This document shows positions 59,433 to 64,000 of a stretch of 64,000 nucleotides of DNA, in pieces. Numbering within the stretch: the stretch's first letter is position 1; each line of letters begins with the position of its first letter. Position numbers and translations under genes: made by a program. The notes below the pieces were generated by a model. That model worked only from the letters and a program-made list of their open reading frames with translations. It made no database searches and was not told where the DNA came from. The stretch comes from Candidatus Methanoperedens sp. (GTDB lineage: Archaea; Halobacteriota; Methanosarcinia; Methanosarcinales; Methanoperedenaceae), in the NCBI GenBank assembly GCA_027460525.1, contig JAPZAS010000032.1, forward strand, positions 62,001 to 126,000. The letters are read 5' to 3'.

Positions 59433-59520
59433 GCCGAGGTAGTCTAGCAAGGTAAGGCGCCAGACTAAGGATCTGGTCGATCACGTCAGATCGCCGCGGG
59501 TTCGAATCCCGTCCTCGGCG
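59433..59520 (+). tRNA. Class II tRNA, anticodon AAG (tRNA-Leu by anticodon)
   Basis: 88 bases. Acceptor GCCGAGG/CCTCGGC; D stem GTC/GGC; anticodon stem CCAGA/TCTGG with loop CTAAGGA, so anticodon AAG; variable arm CGATC-ACGTCA-GATCG; T stem GCGGG/CCCGT with TTCGAAT. The discriminator is G at 59520, which is the archaeal tRNA-Ser pattern rather than A expected for tRNA-Leu. A34 tRNAs are not expected in archaea. Confidence 0.75.
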
Positions 59521-59544
59521 CAGTGATCATTCAGACGCGCTGCA

Positions 59545-60339
59545 CTACTTTAACCTGTTTATTTCACACCTCACCCCCTTCTCCTCGCATCTCCTCAAAA
59601 CCCTCTCAAAAACCCCGCTGTAATAATCCTCACCCTTCAAAAAAATCCTCTCGTAATCGGTAAGCAGCTCAGGCTTAAATCCCGCAATAAACTCCCTAAC
59701 CCTCTCCCACACCCCCTCCTTCAGCCTCAGCCTGTCCACAAGCACATACCTCGGCTTCACTTCTGCGATAGCCTCAACCAGCGCCTCAACACCAGTAATA
59801 TACGGCATCACAGGTCCGAGGAAGACCCATGTTTTAATCCCATTCCTCTCAAGTTCCGAAAGCGCGAGCAGCCTCTCCTCCACACTCGATGCGCAGGGTT
59901 CCATTTTTGCCCTTATACCATCAACGAGCGCCGTTAGGGTCACTCCCACCTCAATATTTGAAAATTGTTTCAACAAATCCATATCCCTCAGCACAAGAGA
60001 AGATTTTGTCTGGATGCACACTGGAAAATCATGCCGCAAAAGAAGTTCAAGGCACCTGCGAGTAATTTCGTATTTCTTCTCCGCGGGCTGGTACGGGTCT
60101 GTCACTGTTCCAAGCCCCACAACACCTTTTTTCCTTCGCAGTTCCTTTGACAGGATGCGCGGAAGATTCATCTTGACCTCCACAAGCTCGCCCCACTTTC
60201 CTCTATCCCAATGTATGACCGACGGTGCGTAGCAATAGACGCAGGCATGCGCGCAGCCCCTGTAAGGATTGAGGGCATAATCCAGGCCGGGGAGCTTTGA
60301 TGGGGAGAGCGCGGTTTTCACTGTTATTTCTTTTATCAT
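59545..60339 (-). CDS. Radical SAM protein of the SplB-like/Rv2578c type
   Basis: 264 residues. NPYRGCAHACVYCYAPS near residues 23-40 gives the CxxxCxxC motif; VGLGTVTDPYQPAEKKYEIT and QTKSSLVLRDMDLL follow. Related to spore photoproduct lyase-like and DUF-type radical SAM enzymes that carry no other domain. Substrate unknown. Confidence 0.78.
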   Translation of the reverse strand: MIKEITVKTALSPSKLPGLDYALNPYRGCAHACVYCYAPSVIHWDRGKWGELVEVKMNLPRILSKELRRKKGVVGLGTVTDPYQPAEKKYEITRRCLELLLRHDFPVCIQTKSSLVLRDMDLLKQFSNIEVGVTLTALVDGIRAKMEPCASSVEERLLALSELERNGIKTWVFLGPVMPYITGVEALVEAIAEVKPRYVLVDRLRLKEGVWERVREFIAGFKPELLTDYERIFLKGEDYYSGVFERVLRRCEEKGVRCEINRLK

Positions 60340-60451
60340 TTCATGAGACCACTTTTACAGCTTTTCTTATCTTTACGTTAATAGTTCTAAAAAGCATACC
60401 TATGACTGGAAAAAGGCTATATGCAAACAAATACAACACTCAATATCAGGG

Positions 60452-61903
60452 GTGATTCAGGTGAAAGAGTACGACTTGATTGTGATAGGCACAGGTTCAG
60501 GGATTAACTATGTTGAATCAATGATAAGCACGAATCCGGGAATTAAAATCGCGGTTATTGATAAAGACGAACCCGGCGGGATATGCCTGACAAGGGGATG
60601 CATCCCATCAAAACTTCTTCTTTATCCTGCAGAGCTTGTCAGGGAAATTGAAAGAGCAGGAAAATTCGGCATCGATGTACAGCTTAAAAACATCAATTTT
60701 AATTTCGTGATGGAAAGGATGAGAACACTCATCTCAAAAGAAATTAAAATGGTCAGTGAAGGATTGTCCGGCAATCCGAACATCGATTATTATCACGAGG
60801 TTGCAAAGTTCGTTGCTCCCTATACTATGAAGGTAGGAAGCGAGACAATTACCTCAAAAATGATCTTCCTCTGTACAGGTTCAATACCCATTATACCACC
60901 AATAAAAGGGCTGGAAGAAGCAGGATATCTGACAAGCGATACGGTATTGAAGATGACAGAACTTCCACCCAGCATTGTCATTATAGGCGGCGGATATATC
61001 GCTGCCGAGTACGGGCATTTCTTTTCTGCAATGGGTTCAAGGGTGACCATCATTGGAAGAAATCCACAGTTCATTCCTGAGGAAGAACCTGAGATATCAG
61101 CCTTGGCGAAGAGGGATATGTCAAGACACATGGAAATCATCACAAATCATGAGGTTGTAGAAGTGCAAAGGACAGGTAAAGGGAAGAAAAGGATAATTGC
61201 AAGGGACAAAACCAGCGGCAAGGAAATAATAGTGGCTGCGGATGAGCTTCTTGTTGCATCAGGAAGGGGACCGAATAACGATATATTGCATCCCGAAAGG
61301 GGAAAAATTAATATTGATGAAAACGGGTGGATCTCTGTGAATGAATATCTTGAAACCTCGCAGCCGAATATCTGGGCGTTCGGTGATGCAAACGGGCAGT
61401 ATCTTTTCAAGCATGTTGCAAATTACGAATCTAGTATTGTTTACTCTAATGCAGTCCTGAAGAAAAGGGTCAAAATTGACTACTATGCAGTTCCCCATGC
61501 CGTTTTTTCCTATCCTGAAATAGCCAGCGTGGGAATGAACGAAAAGGACGCCATCAAAAGATATGGTGAGGAGAATGTGCTAATAGGTTTCGAGAAGTAT
61601 GAAGACACAGCTAAAGGCGAGGCAATGGATGTGAAAGATTATTTTGTAAAGGTGATAGTTGAAACTGGCATGCACAGGATTCTGGGTGCGCATATAATTG
61701 GTCCACATGCCTCGATACTTATCCAGGAAATCATAAACCTCATGTACACTCCACAAGAAAGTGCAGACTCTATTATGCTTGGAATGCACATCCATCCGGC
61801 ATTAAGCGAGGTTGTTAAGAACGCGTTCTATTCGCTTATGCCTCCGGCACATTACCATCATATTCTGGAGAATATGAACCTGGAACCCGAGTCTACATCC
61901 TGA
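60452..61903 (+). CDS. Dihydrolipoamide dehydrogenase-family flavoprotein disulfide reductase
   Basis: 483 residues. FAD-binding IVIGTGSGINY, redox pair GGICLTRGCIPSKLL (CxxxxC, about 48-53), NAD-binding IIGGGYIAAEYGHF, second FAD motif FGDANG, and the C-terminal HIHPALSEV (active His/Glu of the partner subunit). TATA-like and GTG-rich lead upstream. Oxidises lipoyl or other dithiols with NAD; the two GcvH proteins are possible partners. Mycothione-type reductases are near relatives. Confidence 0.88.
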   Translation: MIQVKEYDLIVIGTGSGINYVESMISTNPGIKIAVIDKDEPGGICLTRGCIPSKLLLYPAELVREIERAGKFGIDVQLKNINFNFVMERMRTLISKEIKMVSEGLSGNPNIDYYHEVAKFVAPYTMKVGSETITSKMIFLCTGSIPIIPPIKGLEEAGYLTSDTVLKMTELPPSIVIIGGGYIAAEYGHFFSAMGSRVTIIGRNPQFIPEEEPEISALAKRDMSRHMEIITNHEVVEVQRTGKGKKRIIARDKTSGKEIIVAADELLVASGRGPNNDILHPERGKINIDENGWISVNEYLETSQPNIWAFGDANGQYLFKHVANYESSIVYSNAVLKKRVKIDYYAVPHAVFSYPEIASVGMNEKDAIKRYGEENVLIGFEKYEDTAKGEAMDVKDYFVKVIVETGMHRILGAHIIGPHASILIQEIINLMYTPQESADSIMLGMHIHPALSEVVKNAFYSLMPPAHYHHILENMNLEPESTS

Positions 61904-63170
61904 AGAAGTCCTCAAGACCTCTCTGGTATAATGTATCCTTCAACACAGTGCTCTCCTTTATCCACCGCGCCTTCGGGATGACAAGCCTCGTTGAAATATA
62001 CGCAAAGGCATCATCCAGAGAAGAAAAATTCCTAGCCGGTGACTTCAGCGCAGCCCTCACATTCTCCCTCACGTTCCATACTCCGACAGGCATGATGTAA
62101 CCCGGATGGGCCTCCCTGAGTATCACCACGCGCGCCTGCCTTTTCTCTTTAACGAGGTATTCATTCACAGCAAACCTCGCAGCATAATAGCAGCCCCCTA
62201 TCTCAGCGTACGTGGTTCTTCCTTCATAACCCTCGGAGGAAGACATTATCGCCACCTCCTTTCCGAACGGGTTCCACACGGTATTGGGATACCACGCCTC
62301 TATAAGCTCATAGCTCCAGGCGCGCGGCATCATCAGGACCACGAACCTGTTATCCAGCTGCCACGACTCAAAAACCATGTATTCGTTAATCAACGTGAAA
62401 TCCTTCATCTTCTCCATCAGATGGGCGCCTATCATGCTGTCGACGGCTGTAATGCTCCACCTTGTGGGGACAAAACGGCGCGCTTTCCCTTCCCCGAATG
62501 AGCCCACGCTAAAGGCTTTCTGGATGCTCGAGATTAAAGTATCCTTCTTGTAGAGTTCAAGCACCGCATCCTTTGCCTTAAGATCGGTATCGTTATACGC
62601 CTTCTCCATCCTCTGGTCAAGCTTCGTATTTCCGAGGTCTATCTTCTTAAGAGGCGCGGTGGGGCCGAAGGGCTGGACCTCATCATCCAGTACCAGCCTT
62701 GCACTTGGCTTTTTCAAGAACTCAGCCTCCACATCTACAGGAGACTTGGAGAGTGCCATCTCCCGCGTAGCTTCTATTATGTGGTTGCTTTCAAGGTCTC
62801 TTATGTGTACAAGATGTTTTCCCCTTACCAGTTGAGAGCGGAAATCCACGATATCATCGATGCTCTTACCAATCCACATCTCGGGTGTGTCCAGAAGGGT
62901 TGTGTCCCCATGCGAGGGAGGGATTAAAGGGCCCACGGAAACGTATGGATACCCGATTCTTCCCACAAACACTCCCGGCGGGGAAGAACCATCAATGCTG
63001 AGGCTGTCCGTGAGCGATTTCACCCTAACGTTGGAATAGAATTTGACAAGGACAGGGCATCTCTGTTTGCCGCATAATAATTTCGCTCCCCGACAAAGAA
63101 TGCAGAGTGCATCACTCTTGCCGCTAAATAGTGAATCCGGACCTTCCATGTTTTGATTAACAACATGCAT
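61893..63170 (-). CDS. nreA: NreA-like archaeal DNA repair protein
   Basis: 425 residues. N-terminal zinc site CILCRGAKLLCGKQRCP, then the conserved LSIDGSSPPGVFVGRIGYPYV; the C-terminus QRGLEDFFRM is a PCNA-interacting box (Q-x-x-L-x-x-F-F). NreA acts in DNA repair with PCNA in Haloferax and other archaea. It converges on the flavoprotein gene with an 11-base overlap. Confidence 0.9.
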   Translation of the reverse strand: MHVVNQNMEGPDSLFSGKSDALCILCRGAKLLCGKQRCPVLVKFYSNVRVKSLTDSLSIDGSSPPGVFVGRIGYPYVSVGPLIPPSHGDTTLLDTPEMWIGKSIDDIVDFRSQLVRGKHLVHIRDLESNHIIEATREMALSKSPVDVEAEFLKKPSARLVLDDEVQPFGPTAPLKKIDLGNTKLDQRMEKAYNDTDLKAKDAVLELYKKDTLISSIQKAFSVGSFGEGKARRFVPTRWSITAVDSMIGAHLMEKMKDFTLINEYMVFESWQLDNRFVVLMMPRAWSYELIEAWYPNTVWNPFGKEVAIMSSSEGYEGRTTYAEIGGCYYAARFAVNEYLVKEKRQARVVILREAHPGYIMPVGVWNVRENVRAALKSPARNFSSLDDAFAYISTRLVIPKARWIKESTVLKDTLYQRGLEDFFRM

Positions 63171-63245
63171 GGATATAAAATAAATCTAAGCTCTGTGAAA
63201 GTGATTCAACAAAAGGATTATACTACCCTGAGTACTTAAGCCGAT

Positions 63246-63728
63246 GTGATGTTCATTGAGATAGACGGCTGGATGGCAAAACTGCGTTTTTCAGCGTGCC
63301 ACTTCATCCCAAACCACCCGAAATGCGGATGCCTTCACGGGCATACCTATGCTGTCAGCGTGCGGATTGAAGGCGAACAGGTCGGGGAGTTCATCATTGA
63401 TTTTGAGCTGGTGAAAGGGATAGTCAATGCTATTTGCGACAGGCTTGACCATAAAGTCCTGATAGCCGAGAAAGACCCCCGCCTTCGGATTGAGAAAAAA
63501 AGTGCGGCGTCTATTGAAATCATTGAAAGTAAAAAACGATACTTGTTGCCGCTGGAAGATGTCATGTTCCTGCCCACTCTATCGGTAAGCGCTGAAGACA
63601 TGTGCAAATTTTTCACCGCCGAAATGGTAAAGGCGTTGAAGTCAAGCGGTGCGGATAACATCAAAAAGCTACATGTCAGGCTGGATGAAGGGATAGGTCA
63701 GGGAGCTGGCTGTGAAATAGAAATCTAA
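63246..63728 (+). CDS. 6-carboxytetrahydropterin/6-pyruvoyltetrahydropterin synthase-like protein (QueD family)
   Basis: 160 residues. FSACHFIPNHPKCGCLHGHTYAVS has the catalytic Cys and the Zn-binding His triad; IIDFELVKGIVNAICDRLDHK and a late Glu follow. Makes the pterin intermediate for preQ0 and so archaeosine (ArcS at 55.8 kb), or a pterin for other cofactors. Start at 63246 (MMFIEIDGWMAKL); the next Met is possible. Confidence 0.9.
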   Translation: MMFIEIDGWMAKLRFSACHFIPNHPKCGCLHGHTYAVSVRIEGEQVGEFIIDFELVKGIVNAICDRLDHKVLIAEKDPRLRIEKKSAASIEIIESKKRYLLPLEDVMFLPTLSVSAEDMCKFFTAEMVKALKSSGADNIKKLHVRLDEGIGQGAGCEIEI

Positions 63729-63939
63729 AAATAAGTTTCAAAATGAACGCAACGTTTTTCTTTTATAGCATGCTTAAACAGGTCTAAATCTGAAATTTTC
63801 TCCAGAAGTGCAATCTATAAAGAAAATATAGACTCGGAAGATGTTAAATTAAACTAATTAAAATAGTGATAGACGGTATGTTGAGATTATCAATTTATAA
63901 TGTCTTTATTATTAATAAATACAATTAAAAAATGAAAAG

Positions 63940-63977
63940 CTTTATATATGGGCAACATACATAATCATAATTATGAT
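63940..63977 (+). promoter_or_regulatory. TATA box and palindrome at right edge
   Basis: TTTATATATGGG at about 63944-63955 is followed by the perfect dyad ATCATAATTATGAT (63964-63977), about where a transcript would begin. Probably promoter and operator of a gene beyond the window. The 250 bases from 63729 are otherwise A+T rich without a gene. Confidence 0.5.
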
Positions 63978-64000
63978 AATGCACATTATTATCTAAATGT

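Noticed and set aside
59281-59520. tRNA-flanked integration (att) site
   Set aside because: The repeated stretch lies in the middle of the tRNA, not its 3' end, and no integrase is near.
1-64000. Insertion sequences, CRISPR arrays, rRNA genes, replication origin
   Set aside because: None seen: no transposase, no regular repeat-spacer series, no rRNA-like sequence, no origin-binding repeats with Orc1/Cdc6.

Overview
The window is chromosomal DNA of a methane-metabolising euryarchaeon. Evidence: a complete mcrBDGA operon (methyl-coenzyme M reductase), archaeal topoisomerase VI, a Kae1-Bud32 fusion, aCPSF1, proteasome beta subunit, aIF1A, archaeosine synthase and a tRNA-Trp whose intron carries a C/D guide RNA. 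Together with a menaquinone-type (futalosine) mqnE gene, a monoheme cytochrome c, CcdA and a DipZ-like thioredoxin, this points to Methanosarcinales and most plausibly the ANME-2d / Methanoperedens lineage. The lineage is an inference from gene content, not a database result.

Layout. 1-7.6 kb: a type IV filament/archaellum-like cluster (two tandem secretion ATPases, a FlaJ-like core, a coiled-coil protein with an archaellum FlaD/E domain, and an exported membrane-anchored repeat protein). 7.6-9.7 kb: two CDF metal exporters, each preceded by a palindromic TATA element. 9.9-12.2 kb: small unknown proteins and one decayed gene. 12.3-17.6 kb: a DnaJ-type zinc-finger protein, the mcr operon and a DUF2098 protein. 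17.7-20.5 kb: tRNA-Val and a regulator-rich accessory stretch. 20.8-25.5 kb: a five-gene operon with overlapping ends (dihydropteroate synthase-like, MetV, MetF, ThiC-like, CofE-like) that looks like a pterin/one-carbon module. 25.8-33.4 kb: TatC, ThiL, an AT-rich orphan, aCPSF1, proteasome and Thi4. 33.5-40.3 kb: cytochrome c, JAMM protease, two lipoyl-carrier GcvH proteins, small enzymes, an isocitrate dehydrogenase-like gene and tRNAs. 40.6-45.3 kb: thiol-redox/cytochrome c maturation genes followed by toxin-antitoxin debris. 45.3-48.5 kb: topoisomerase VI. 48.5-52.3 kb: three consecutive radical SAM enzymes (tetraether synthase-like, PflX-like, MqnE). 52.3-57.6 kb: translation and tRNA modification genes. 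57.9-64 kb: exported beta-propeller, an unusual class II tRNA, radical SAM protein, lipoamide dehydrogenase-like protein, NreA and a QueD-like enzyme.

How the parts fit: MCR activates methane or makes it; the pterin/one-carbon operon probably makes or uses a C1 carrier; CcdA, the DipZ-like protein, cytochrome c and MqnE serve a membrane electron-transfer chain with c-type cytochromes and menaquinone. Points deserving a second look are the divergent ThiC in the one-carbon operon, a Leu at the McrA position that is 2-methylglutamine in Methanothermobacter, a tRNA with anticodon AAG, a shared 20-bp palindrome, regularly spaced AGTACTA operators, and several gene relics (top6A 3' end, DipZ 3' end, a tRNA fragment) that record recombination.
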